Source: Ilex aquifolium (taxonomy: Eukaryota; Streptophyta; Magnoliopsida; Aquifoliales; Aquifoliaceae). Taken from it: a stretch of 64,000 bases of DNA. Shown piece after piece: positions 45,977 through 56,800 of the stretch. The DNA lies in NCBI GenBank assembly GCA_951799425.1, contig OX637394.1, positions 5,033,501-5,097,500 on the forward strand, read 5' to 3'. Made by a program: the position numbers and the translations under genes. A model generated the notes under the pieces. It was not told the origin of the DNA and did not search any database. It worked only from the letters and a program-made list of their open reading frames with translations. Positions within the stretch are counted from its first letter, which is position 1, and every line of letters starts with the position of its first letter.

Positions 45977-46826
45977 CAAATTCAAAACTCTCTCTCTCCC
46001 TCTCTTTCTCTCTCTCTTTATATATATATATATATATACGCTGGGTTGTTATGAGATGATGCAAGTGATGGTGGTGTATATATATATCAAATTCATGTTA
46101 CTATTTTTTTTATTATGTTACTGTTCATGTTACTACTTTTGTTGAGTATGTTACTGTTCATGTTCCTATTTTTTTGAGCATGTTACTGTTTTTGTTGAAC
46201 ATGTTACTACTATTATTTTACTAAATATTAATATTCAATGTTACTATTTGTTTTGTTTTTGAATATTACTATTTTTTGTGTTTGAATGGTACTATTTTTT
46301 GCGTTTGAATTTGAGAGAAATAATTATTGTTAAATATGTTACAATTTTTGTTGAACATGTTACTGTTGTTATTTTTTAAAAATATTAATATTGAATGTTT
46401 CAATTTTTTTTTTATGTTTAAATGTTACTATTTTTTTGTGTTTAAATGTATTATTTTTTGTATCCAAATCATAACTTTTTTTGTATTTGAATGTTACTAT
46501 TTTTTATTTTTAATGTTACTATATATATATATATATATGCACCTAACCTATATATGGATATATATAAATAAGAGAGAGGCAAAATTTTAATGTTAGTCAA
46601 ACTCTTAACCTATATATGGATATAGATAGATATGAGAGAGAAAATATTTTAATGTTAGTCAAACTCCTAAGATTTAGGAGTTTTTAATTTTTAGTTTTAT
46701 TTCACTTCTAAAGGGAAGGGATAGTATGGTAAAATTGACAAAAAACGGACTTCATAACAAATAAGTTTCCTTGACGGACTTAAGTCCAAACAAGTCCATA
46801 TAGGGGGACCGGCCTCCAAATTTCCC
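45572..46826. mobile_element. Non-autonomous Mutator-like element with 9-bp target duplication
   Basis: Terminal inverted repeats of about 70 bp: GTGAAAATTGG...TGTACTTGTTTGG...GGCAAGGAAACTTAT on the left, and on the right the reverse complement of GGGAAATTTGG...TGGACTTGTTTGG...GTCAAGGAAACTTAT. The perfect 9-bp duplication AAGTTTTTA lies at 45563-45571 and 46827-46835, the size typical of Mutator-like elements. The interior has (CT)n(AT)n microsatellites (45830-46040) and a TGTTACTATTTTTT minisatellite (46090-46530). No transposase. A partial relative lies at about 10490-11680. Confidence 0.88.
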
Positions 46827-46835
46827 AAGTTTTTA

Positions 46836-47982
46836 TTTCTTAATACGGGTCGGGTCGCAGGATTTATTGGTGTTTTGATTGGGTTTATTGAGGAAGTCTG
46901 TTTGGGCTTTACAAAATAAGACTCAAATGCAATTGGCTGTGCAACCCAAATTGTATTGTTGGGTTACACCTTAGGGGCTCGTCTGGGAGCCCATAATGAG
47001 AGAAAAGTCTGGATAATACTGGGCTTGACAGGCCTTATGAAATGCTGGAGTTGGTTCGACACATATGACAAGATTTGTCGGGGCAGGGGGACCACGTCTG
47101 GTTGCGACCTTTCACTATTAAATAAATAGATAATTAGACTAGCGTCCCTCATTATTTGGTGTATAAATTAATTTTAATCTTAGCGAATTTTTAATATAAA
47201 AAAAAGTCCTCCAACATTTTAAAAAAGTTATATGCAGTCCTTGGGTGGGCGCTAACGTATAGGGGTTGGATAGTTAGTGTTTTTTCATTACCTAATTTGT
47301 CATCAACACATGATTTCAGTCTAAAATCTAGTTAATTTCCGTTTTATGTGTTTATTATTAAGGATTTTGTGGTATTATATATCAGTTTTGAATTTCAAAT
47401 TTATGAACCAAACAATTTGGAATATATTAGCCGTGTATCTTAAGTGTAGTTTTGGTAAGTATATAAATTAGATCGCAACAATTAAGTTTAACGTACTTAT
47501 GTACATGTAATGACATATATTTATCTTCTTCTGAATTAAATAATTATGTACCTATATCGTGGTTGTATATATTTATTCGTATATTGTACTTGAATGATCG
47601 TGTATATTGTTCATTATATATAATATGTTGTGTACCTATGTAAACACGCATCTATTAATTGTGTACATGTCGTGTATGTTAATGCAGTTTCCTCTGTGTG
47701 TAATCATGAATGTTTTTATAAGCGTGATTACCTTTCATATTCAATTATTAGTTTTGTTGAGGATGAATACGTAACGATTGTGATAAAAAAAAAAAAAAAC
47801 CACTTTGTGTGCTATATTTTGTTAATTTGTCAATGTTTTGATGGTTTACATAATTTTGAAGTGTATTTTAGTTTTATGTATTTGTTTACATGTAATGGCA
47901 TATATGTATATACTTCTTAGTTAAATAATTATGTACTTATCGCATGGATGTATATTTCGTATAATGTACCTGAATGATCGTA
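46836..47982. other. Intergenic DNA, no gene seen
   Basis: Contains a GC-richer patch at 46960-47110 (GGGGCTCGTCTGGGAGCCC and a TTTGTCGGGGCAGGGGGACC word) of unknown origin, followed by AT-rich DNA with repeated TGTACCTAT and GTATATT words. No supported gene. Confidence 0.4.
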
Positions 47983-47996
47983 TATGTTGTTCATCG

Positions 47997-48266
47997 TTTT
48001 TTTTTTTTTAAAAATGCGTCAGCAATACGAGGGAATATTTTATTAAGTTCAAAATTGGCCCCTTAAATGAATTAATTACAACATATTCAAATTTTGTAAG
48101 AATTTAAAAAAGATGTTGGATTAGATTATTGAATTTGTAGGAAACCTTTGAATTCAAAAAGGAAACATCCTAGCAGTCTTGGATAGTGTCTTTATTCCTT
48201 AAAACTCTCATGTGGCGTTGATCATGGAGGATAAGAAGTCTTGCTTCAATAGGAAGGAAATTCGCG
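47997..48266 (-). mobile_element. Poly(A) retrocopy or retroposon, minus strand
   Basis: An inserted segment is flanked by a perfect 14-bp duplication TATGTTGTTCATCG (47983-47996 and 48267-48280). On the minus strand it ends in AATAAAATATTCC, about 20 bases, then a poly(A) run, which is the layout of a copied mRNA with its polyadenylation signal. No pol III boxes and no recognisable protein, so it is probably the 3' untranslated part of a host transcript or of an unknown LINE. Confidence 0.75.
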
Positions 48267-48280
48267 TATGTTGTTCATCG

Positions 48281-49199
48281 TACATGTACACAAAATTAAA
48301 TTATCATAGATACACAAATTAAAATTTTAATATTATATTTCATTCGTAAAAAGAGATATTACATATGTGGTTCCTTTGTTTTATATTTAAAAAAATAGAA
48401 AAAAAATCATTTTTTTGAGGTCTTTCGACTCTACCTCAAGTTTCTTCGCTTTTTTCTTATCTTTTTGCAACTTTTTGTTGAAGGATTTCGTCATTTTCTT
48501 CCCTCATCTTTTTTTTGTTGAACATGTAGAGTTCGGATTCGAAACAATCGATATCAGCTTGCGTACGATCTTGTTTTGCGTGGGCGTTGTCAAAAAACTT
48601 GAAAGTATTTGTGTGTTAGTTTGTGTTCTTAATTGTCTTGACTGTTCCATTTTTTCCTTTGTTTTTGTTCTGAATTTTAGATACGTTATTTATAGAGTTA
48701 TTTTCCATGGGATAGATGATGTATGTTATTATGGTGTTAATTTCGTAGTTAATCGAAGAAACGTCTGTTCAAACGTCTGATCTCAATGTATCTGTTGTAG
48801 AGATCCACTGAATGCAACTGTTATTAGTAAATGTAACTTAATGTACTTTCAAACCTGCAGTTAATGAGTACGTTAGTAAAAGATGTCATTTTTTTTAGTG
48901 TACCTGTCTAGTGATTTGTGTTTTTTGGAAAAAAAAGTACGTTATAATAACGTAAGTTTTTAGAATATGTGTTTTAATTACATGATGACATTGTCGTAAT
49001 TTTTACATTTTTAAAAAGCGGTAGTTATAATTATTGTTTTGACTTTTCAACATAGACCTAATTTAAAAAAAAATTGCAGAGTGAGTTTTAGAATCTTATT
49101 AGGTCTAGAGACCAACCTTCAAAAAACTCATAAATAAATCAGTGGTCAAAAAAGGAATCTTTCTCAACATATTCTTTCAGTGTGCTATTAATCTATTGG
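48281..49199. other. AT-rich intergenic DNA, no gene seen
   Basis: An open stretch at 48415-48780 codes for a Phe/Val/Cys-rich string with no family resemblance and is not called as a gene. Nothing else was recognised. Confidence 0.4.
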
Positions 49200-50520
49200 G
49201 TCAACTTTATGTTATAAAAAAATATTATAGCTATTTGGCGGCATGTGGGTTTATTCCTGAAGTAAAGTATAACATAGGATTTGAATTTGTTCATTTGAAA
49301 TCTGGATTCCTTCTACTTATTTTTTATTAATTGAATATTCCTCTCTATTTTTTTATATCATTTCTTAAGTCTGTTTGATCTTTTAGAATTTGACCCATTT
49401 TCTCATTAAGTGAATAGTACAAAATAAATCAAATTAATTTTTTGATCAAAAATACTATATAAAATCTTCGATTTTTTCTTCTTCCTATATCACATAAGTA
49501 CAATGTTTGAGTCAATAGAAAACATTTTTTTCTGTATGAATTGATATTATTCTATTCTAATTCATTCCTGATAAATATATAACCCACTTTTAATAGTATA
49601 TTTGATAAGATAGATGAAAAATAAGATGAATGAAAAAATATAATGTATATATTTTTCATCCTTTGAAGTAGAAGAAAAAAATTTCTCTCTTTTTTTTGGT
49701 AGAATGAATAAAAAAATAGAAGAAATAAATTTTTTATTATGTTTATTTGAGATGAATAGAATTTTTTTTAAAAAAATTTTTATTAAATATTATGAATGTC
49801 AACAGTTTTTCGGTACTATACCTAAAAGTTTGTGGTATATACGGTAGTCTACTTCCATCAAAAGAGTCAAACAAGTTTTCATGGGCCCACAACTTTATGA
49901 TTTTGCTTGTATTTGAGAAATAAAACAATGTGGAGCCCACATTTACTCATTTGAAAGTCGGAGGCAGCCTCAATGAGGACATTAAAGTAAATTCACCCCT
50001 TGCAATCATACGTGTTCAGTTTTCCTTCCACTTTCCGCCCGAATTCGGGCGGATAAAAAAAATGGTGGGTGGGGCTGATTCACTTTTCACCTGTTTCCTT
50101 TCCTTTCCTTCCTCCTCTTTTTCTTTTTATACCAAACTGAGGCAAACATTACTTTTATTCTATTTTTAACCTACTCATTTTTCATTCATCTATTTTCCTT
50201 CATACCAAACACACTGCATTTTGAACTCTTTTTTTTTTTCTCTCTCTCTCTCCTAGTTGTACATATATACTTATTTTTCAAAAATATGTCCCCACTGAAA
50301 TAAATAAATAAATTTTATTATTAGGCCTAATAATTTTAGACACAATGTACTAACTAATGTGAAATAGCAAGACAGGTTTATCCTTAGCAGAGAATTATTG
50401 GACAACTCATTAGATTTGTCAAATAAATAAATAAATTTAAACTTTTTCAAAGACAACAAAAAATCGCTGAACACAATTTATATATGACATTAACATGACA
50501 ATATTGTTGGATAAAATTAG
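49200..50520. repeat. Segment duplicated at 51457-51850 (left copy)
   Basis: ATAGCTATTTGGCGGCATGTGGGTT-ATTC near 49208 matches ATAGCTATGAGACGGCATGTGGGTT-ATTC at 51461. The stretch 50240-50480 (TATTTTTCAAAAATATGTCCC ... TTAGATTTGTCAAATAAATA) matches 51595-51760. The left copy is longer in the middle. A weak inverted relation between about 49600-49660 and 50170-50215 hints at a small transposon inside it. No gene seen. Confidence 0.6.
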
Positions 50521-50682
50521 ATCTTTTGTTGATTTTGAGTCTAAATTACGGTGATACTTACTTATCGTTTTTGAGTAAACTTTTATAAATTTATGTTTTA
50601 TCCCGTGAGGAAAATTACTCAAATCGAATATAATATGAATAAAAAAATAGGCTCTAAAATTACCTAGTAGAATATAGAAATA

Positions 50683-51456
50683 CTAGTTATTGTCTGTGCC
50701 TGAAGGCACATAATAATAAAAAATATTAAACAATAAACATATTTGTATTCATATCCAAAATCAAATTACAAACATAGAGAAGAGATAAATGAATTTAAGC
50801 ATCGGTTGTAGTAGGGGTGAGAGGTGGTGGTGGTAGGAAACGGTGATGGTTGTGGTAGGTGGCAATGACCGTGGTGGTGGTGGCGGTGGTGGTGGTGGCG
50901 GCGATGACGGTGGTGGCGGTGACGGCGAAGGCAGGAGCGGTGGCGGCAACGATGGAGGTGGTAGTGGTGGCGACGGCGGCAATGGTGGTGGCGGCGGCGG
51001 TGGTGGTGGCGAGGGCGGTGGCGGTGGCTGCGATGACGATGGCGGTGACGTCGACGGCGGTGGTGGTGGTGGCTGTGACGGTGATGGTGGTGGTGGCAGC
51101 GACGACGACAATTGTGGTGGTGGTGGTGATGGTAGTGGCGGTGGTGATGGTGGTGGTGGGACAGTGGTGGTGGTGGTGGTTGTGGCGTTGGTGGTGATAG
51201 AGGTAGTGGTGGGGCGGTTTCAAATATTATTTTTTTTTTAAAGTATTTATGAGATATAATTTCTAGAAATACTTTTAAAAAGTCATTTCCTCCAAACACA
51301 CCCTTAAGTGCCTATTTTTCGTATTAAATTTAGGGTGTTAATATTAGCCGTTAGATTAACTTTAAAGTAAAATTTAAAGTGATATCAACCTCGAATAGCA
51401 AAAGTCATTTTGTTTATCTTTTGAGATTTGAATTGTAAGCTACTTTATTATATAGA
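50683..51456 (-). mobile_element. Non-autonomous Helitron, copy 2, with (CCA)-rich interior
   Basis: On the minus strand it begins TCTATATAATAAAG at 51456 after an A. It ends with a 6-bp hairpin TGTGCC-TTCA-GGCACA (50710-50695), then eight bases, then CTAG at 50686-50683 followed by T. That is the exact Helitron layout: TC start, hairpin, CTAG end, insertion between A and T. It is 774 bp long, against 776 bp in copy 1. The interior 50815-51220 is GGT/CCA minisatellite, open in several frames as His, Pro, Gly or Val runs. No Rep/helicase is present. Confidence 0.92.
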
Positions 51457-51850
51457 TGATAGCTATGAGACGGCATGTGGGTTAATTCTTGTAGTAAAGT
51501 ATCAAATAAGATACATAAATAACCCACTTTTAAACCTTTTTTTTCCTCTCTCCCCGTTCTACATATAAAAAAGATGATCATATGCATTACATTTATCCTT
51601 ATTTTTCAAAATATGTCCCGACTAATTCTTTTTATTATCATTAGGTCTGATAGTTTTAGGCATGATCTACTAACCTGATGCCAAATAGTAGGTCATGTTT
51701 ATCATTAGTGGGAAACTATAGAACTGCTCGTTAGACTTGTCAAATAAATATATAAATATAATTTTATTAAATATAATAAAAACTTGTTAAACATAAATTA
51801 TACTTGACTTGCACATAATTGTACATGATCATGAATAAGTCAGATAGGAA
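51457..51850. repeat. Right copy of the segment seen at 49200-50520
   Basis: Begins right at the Helitron 5' boundary (GACGGCATGTGGGTTAATTC...) and matches two separated parts of the left copy, so it is a shorter or internally deleted copy. The Helitron sits between the two copies. Confidence 0.55.
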
Positions 51851-52536
51851 TGGCAGTGGACCAGGGTAGGAGGCATAGTCTTCACCCCTTGGTTAAAAAA
51901 AGTTGGTCCAATCCCAGTTCACCCCCGCTAGCGGGGGTAAGTTTTAATCCTCATCCCCGTCCCATGGGTAAATTGTGATCCCCGCCTCCTCCTTCACTTC
52001 CATCCCACTCCTTGCCCAGTAGAATTAATTTATATGATTTTAAGAAATAAATTAAAAAAAAATCATAATAATTAAACTACAAGTTGTATTACCGTATATC
52101 TGTATCCAATATCAAAAAACACCAAACACCAATATCAAACACCAACCCGATACTTTGACCAAAAAAAAAAAACACCAACCCAATACCCACCACTGCCATG
52201 AATGGACACCTGTTCACACACATGCCAGCTCCAGTACAAAAAAGCTAGTTGGTAGGGTAGGGAAGCACTTTTTTCCACTGAGATTTTTGACCCTTTTTTC
52301 GTAATGGTACTGAGATTTAATTTATTGGTATAATTTGTTAACATAATTTTTTATAATTTTTTGATTGATTGTAAATCTCATTAAATATTAAAATTTAATA
52401 TTAATCAAATAATTATTATGAAACCACATCATTATATCATGCCATATTTTTATATCCAAATAGAATTATTCTTTTCCTATCAGGAAAAAAAAAAGAAAGT
52501 CCTTCCACACATTCCAAAGATCAACGGCAACCCTAC
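51851..52536. other. Intergenic DNA with a GC-rich patch and an 18-bp palindrome
   Basis: 51860-52020 is C-rich (ATCCCCGTCCCATGGG, CCCGCCTCC) and resembles edges of plant GC-rich MITEs. It holds a perfect palindrome ACCCCCGCTAGCGGGGGT at 51921-51938. The rest is AT-rich with no gene seen. Confidence 0.5.
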
Positions 52537-52545
52537 GTTTATATA

Positions 52546-53390
52546 AAGTAAATTACACTTTGTCATTTGAACTATTATTTTTATTTTACTTTATACTCTC
52601 AATTATAAATTTTTTCAAATTATACCCTAAAATATTAGTCTTATTTTGTAACAGTTGTCAATTTTTTGACAATAAATGCGCATGTAAGAGCATCTCCAAC
52701 CATGACTTAAATTTTTACTTAAATTTAAATTAACATTTGAGTAAAAAACTTGATTTGATATAAAGAGCTCTAATAGACAAACTCAAATTTAAAGAAGAAG
52801 AAATCCAAATTTAACTGAGGGTAAACCCAAATTTAAAAAAGAGTAAAAATGACCGTTGGATCTTTAAAAGATGGTGAGATCTCATCATTAAAGATTTTGG
52901 TAAGAATTTGAGTTTTCCTTAATTTGAGTAAAAAAAATGAGTTTCCTTTAATTTGGTATAAGTTTGAGTCAAAAGTTGAAGCAAATTTTTTAGACTTTTT
53001 TACTAAAATTTAAATTTGAATCTAAATTTGAGTCATGGTTGGAAATACTCTAAGTGATCTGTACCGTCAATAAGCAATTGCCTATTATACATATGAAGGT
53101 CAAAAATCAAGAAAAATACCCATCTTACTTTGTTCTTTTAAGCTTTAAATTTTCTTCCTCTAGTCGACCTTCTTTTTCTTCGTAATAATAATTTAGTTAC
53201 AAAAGAGGTAAATAAAGTGGTTCTACGCACTTGATGGAAAGTTCTTTTTAATAGATTTTCAAGTTTGTCATTATTCATTGAAGTGATATGAAATAAAATT
53301 GACACTTTAGGGTATAATATGAGAAATTTTATAATTAAGGGTATAAAATAAAATAAAGATAATATTTTATGGGATAAAGTATAATTTACT
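52546..53390. mobile_element. Mutator-like MITE with 10-bp target duplication, upstream of GTP cyclohydrolase I
   Basis: Inverted repeats of about 110 bp: AGTAAATTACACTTT...TTATACTCTCAATTATAAA...ATTATACCCTAAA on the left and the matching reverse complement on the right (AGTAAATTATACTTT...TTATACCCTTAATTATAAA). The flanks CGTTTATATA (52536-52545 and 53391-53400) are identical. The GTAAATTA-type end and 9-10-bp duplication fit Mutator-like MITEs. No coding content. A Tourist-like MITE is nested inside at 52688-53050. Confidence 0.85.
52688..53050. mobile_element. Tourist-like (PIF/Harbinger) MITE nested in the Mutator-like MITE
   Basis: Terminal inverted repeats GAGCATCTCCAACCATGAC... and ...GTCATGGTTGGAAATACTC continue inward as AAATTTAAATT-rich arms for over 40 bp. 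The 3-bp duplication TAA flanks it (52685-52687 and 53051-53053), as Tourist elements use TTA/TAA. Length 363 bp, no coding content. Confidence 0.85.
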
Positions 53391-53415
53391 CGTTTATATA
53401 CAACCTTTATGCGCA

Positions 53416-53422
53416 TATATAT
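53416..53422 (+). promoter_or_regulatory. TATA box of the GTP cyclohydrolase I gene
   Basis: TATATAT in GCGCATATATATGGCAC lies 15 bp right of the target duplication that ends at 53400 and about 400 bp before the ATG. A CT-rich leader (TCTGTCTCTCTTCTCTTG ...) follows, as expected of a plant 5' untranslated region; it ends in a (TG)n run at 53758-53774. Confidence 0.55.
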
Positions 53423-53817
53423 GGCACGCTATCTGTCTCTCTTCTCTTGTGTTCATCCTCTCTTAATCTCTTCTTTTCTCAATGACAGCCCTACACTCCT
53501 CTCCTTATTGAATCTTTATCCTGTCTTCTGCTTCGTGTCCTTTTTGCTGTCTAAAGCCTTTCCTCTTTCTTCCATCTTTTGTATGTAACTCTGTGTGTGT
53601 TTGGTCTGATCTGTAAGACCCATCTGGGTGTTGCTCTTTTCTTCATTTGGGTACCTCAAAATTTGAATCTTTTGGCCAAATCTTTACTGGGTGGTTGTTT
53701 TTCTCTTTGGAAGATTATATTTTGATTTAACTCAATCGGTTCATTGTTGTGAATTTTGCGTGTGTGTGTGTGTGATTTGGGTGGTCGGTGTGTGAGATTT
53801 GTTCTGTGTTTGTGTTA

Positions 53818-56800
53818 ATGGGCGCTTTAGATGAGGGGCACTTCAATGAGGAGCTAGAGAATGGAGTGAAGGTGGGAGGTTGTATTGAGCTGGATTTTGA
53901 GGAAGAACCGGAGACTTTGGCAATAGAAGATGCCGTGAAAATTCTATTGCAGGGTTTGGGTGAAGATTTTAATCGCGAAGGTCTCCGAAAAACGCCCTTT
54001 CGTGTCGCCAAGGCCCTTCGAGAAGGAACCAGAGGTTAGCTTCTATTGTCTTCTCTCTCTACATTCCTTTGTGATCCCCTCAATTATGTCAAAAAAGCAT
54101 TATAGTTTGATTTCCTTGGATCTGCTGATTTTGTATTTTTTTAAGAAACATTGGATCTGTGGAACATGAAAATTTTCTCATCTTTTCATCGTTTGTAGAG
54201 TTTACTCGAGGATTATTGTTTGTTTGAACTTGTTTAATAACTGGTAACCTGCTAAAAACCAAAGTAGTTACTGTTAAGGACTTAAACTTGTGCTTAATAA
54301 ACAATATAATAGGGTATATGTGCATGGTTTTATAAATGGGCAATCTAAAAATCATGGTTTCGGCCTTTGTGAATTTGAGTGGACTTTCTCCACATCGTTG
54401 TTTGCAGTTTGGCCCCTGTGAATTTGGGTGGTCTTCATAAGCATCCTTGTTTTCTGTCTGGCCCCTAGTGGTTATTGGATGTGTATATGAATCTTTATTG
54501 GAATCCGTTTGATTTTATTGTTTGAGCTTCAACTAGGATTATGCAAGCAAATACAAGCAATCTTTAGGGGCTGATCAACCCCGAGCATTGCGGTGATACT
54601 TGGTGGTGATAAGATGGGTTTTGGTCCGGAAAATATGTAAAACAAGCATTGTGGTTTGAGGTTTTGATTAGACAAAAATTGGGGCAGTTCTGTGAATGTT
54701 TTTAAGTGCTATGAACATTATTCGTGTACAGTAACTAGCATTTCTATGGAGGTTAGGGTTGCTATGGTTGACTACCTACGGGAGGCAATCAATGGACTTA
54801 TTATTTTATGATTCTTAAGGTTCAAAACAGTGGTTTATAAGGTTTCATTATAGGTATCAAGGTGCAGTATAATAGTAATAACTGTTTCGATTTGTGGCTG
54901 CCCTATGGAATTTTCCCATAGTCAAAACCCATCCCTCACCTTTTTTTTAAAACTTTCTTTGAACTTTCACTTCTATCTCATAAAGTTGTAGTGTGGATAG
55001 TTTTGTGATTGCACAAAAACCCTCCAAGAAAGTGTTCAAAGCTTAGTTGAAAACTATATGGAGAGATTTGTTCTGGCATTGGCTGGTTGAGTCATTAAAC
55101 ATGGTGGAATGGAGGGCATGTCCACTGCTGCTGACATAACGTACTCCTTGCTAAGTAGTTGGTCTATCAGTACGGAGCAAGAAAGCTTATGGAAATGGTT
55201 ATTGCTTATCGTTGAAGTGTATTCTCCCATGTATCTGACTTATAGTATCAGTCTGATACTCGTGTTTGTAACTTTATATCCTGGACGTACATGAATTGGA
55301 GCCTGTCGAACAAAAGAATTTTTTTTAATGTATGACATCCGAGTATAAGTTATTTTTGGCGGTTTAATATTTGCTTGGGTAGCAGACATGTTTGGTACTT
55401 TTTTTTACTAATTTTCGTGGTTGGCTTTTCTGTGAAAATGTGGTGGTGGTTTCGCAGTCGTAACTAGTCATTTATAGAACTTTTTGTCCGAAAGATGGCC
55501 CACCCACTTGATGGCCCAAAATGTGCTCTTGTTTCCATCTTAGAGATATATATATGACCCATATGATAGATGCTTTATTCTGTACTTATGCAAATCCACA
55601 ATATTCTTTGGAGGAATTTGCACTACTCCATGACATGTAATATCATATAACTATATTTTTGGTTTATGAGAGCTACTCGGCTGCATAAAATTTTGGACTT
55701 TGAGCAGCTGTTGATGTTTTATAGTATGGACCTGCTTAATGTGATGAGAGTCTGTTGTTAGTTCCAAGAGCTCTGTTTCAAAGGTAATTTGAGTTTTCAT
55801 ATATGGTTCTTTCTGTAAGTTGCTGGTATTTTTTGGACTCTTTTAAGGGCACTTCTTGGAATCTCTCTCATCTTTCCTCTTCTATCATTCTCCAGGTTAC
55901 AAGCAAAAGGTGAAGGACATTGTCCAAGGCGCTTTATTCCCAGAAGTTGGCTTGGCCAGTGGAATTGGTCATGCTGGAGGAGCAGGTGGGCTTGTGATGG
56001 TGCGAGATCTTGACCTCTTCTCATACTGTGAGTCTTGCTTGCTGCCTTTCCAAGTTACTTGCCATGTGGGCTATGTTCCATCTGGGCAGCAAGTGGTTGG
56101 CCTAAGCAAGCTCTCTCGGGTAGCTGAAGTCTTTGCAAAACGGCTCCAAGATCCACAACGCCTGGCAGATGACGTTTGTTCAGCTTTACAACTTGAAATC
56201 AAGCCAGCAGGTGTTGCTGTCATTCTCCAGTGTTTACACATTCACTTCCCAAATTTTGAGTCAGCATTTCTGGATGCAAATCACCAAGGATGGGTGAAGA
56301 TTTTGGTTAATTCAGGTTCAGGAGTTTTTGAAAATGAGAAGGCCGATATTTGGGGTGAGTTTTTGAGTCTACTAAAATTCAGAGGCATAAATTTAGAATC
56401 CGATTCCAAAGGATCTGCCGACAAATGGTGGTGCCCTTCTTGGTCTTCCTCCAATATAGGACCAGCCAGTTCAGGAATGATTACTGCAGTAGCTTCAATT
56501 ATCCAATCTCTGGGTGAAGACCCATCAAGAAAAGAGCTGATTGGAACTCCTAATCGTTTTGTGAAGTGGCTGATGAACTTTAAGAATACTAACTTGGATA
56601 TGAAGTTGAATGGGTTTGTTCGTGGTAGAATTGCTCCTTGTAATATTAATGGGGAGGTCAGTCCTAATGAAGAACATGTTGAGTCTGAACTAAACTTGCC
56701 ATTTTGGTCCCAATGCGAACACCATTTACTTCCATTTCATGGTGTCGTGCATGTAGGATATTTTTGTGCCGGAGGAGTGAATCCCATTGGAAAATCCCTT

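Noticed and set aside
48415-48780. 121-codon open frame
   Set aside because: Low-complexity Phe/Val/Cys composition in AT-rich DNA, no splice context and no recognised family.
50761-51299. Overlapping open frames on both strands (Pro, His, Gly, Val runs)
   Set aside because: Same reason: GGT/CCA repeat in Helitron copy 2, open in four frames simultaneously.
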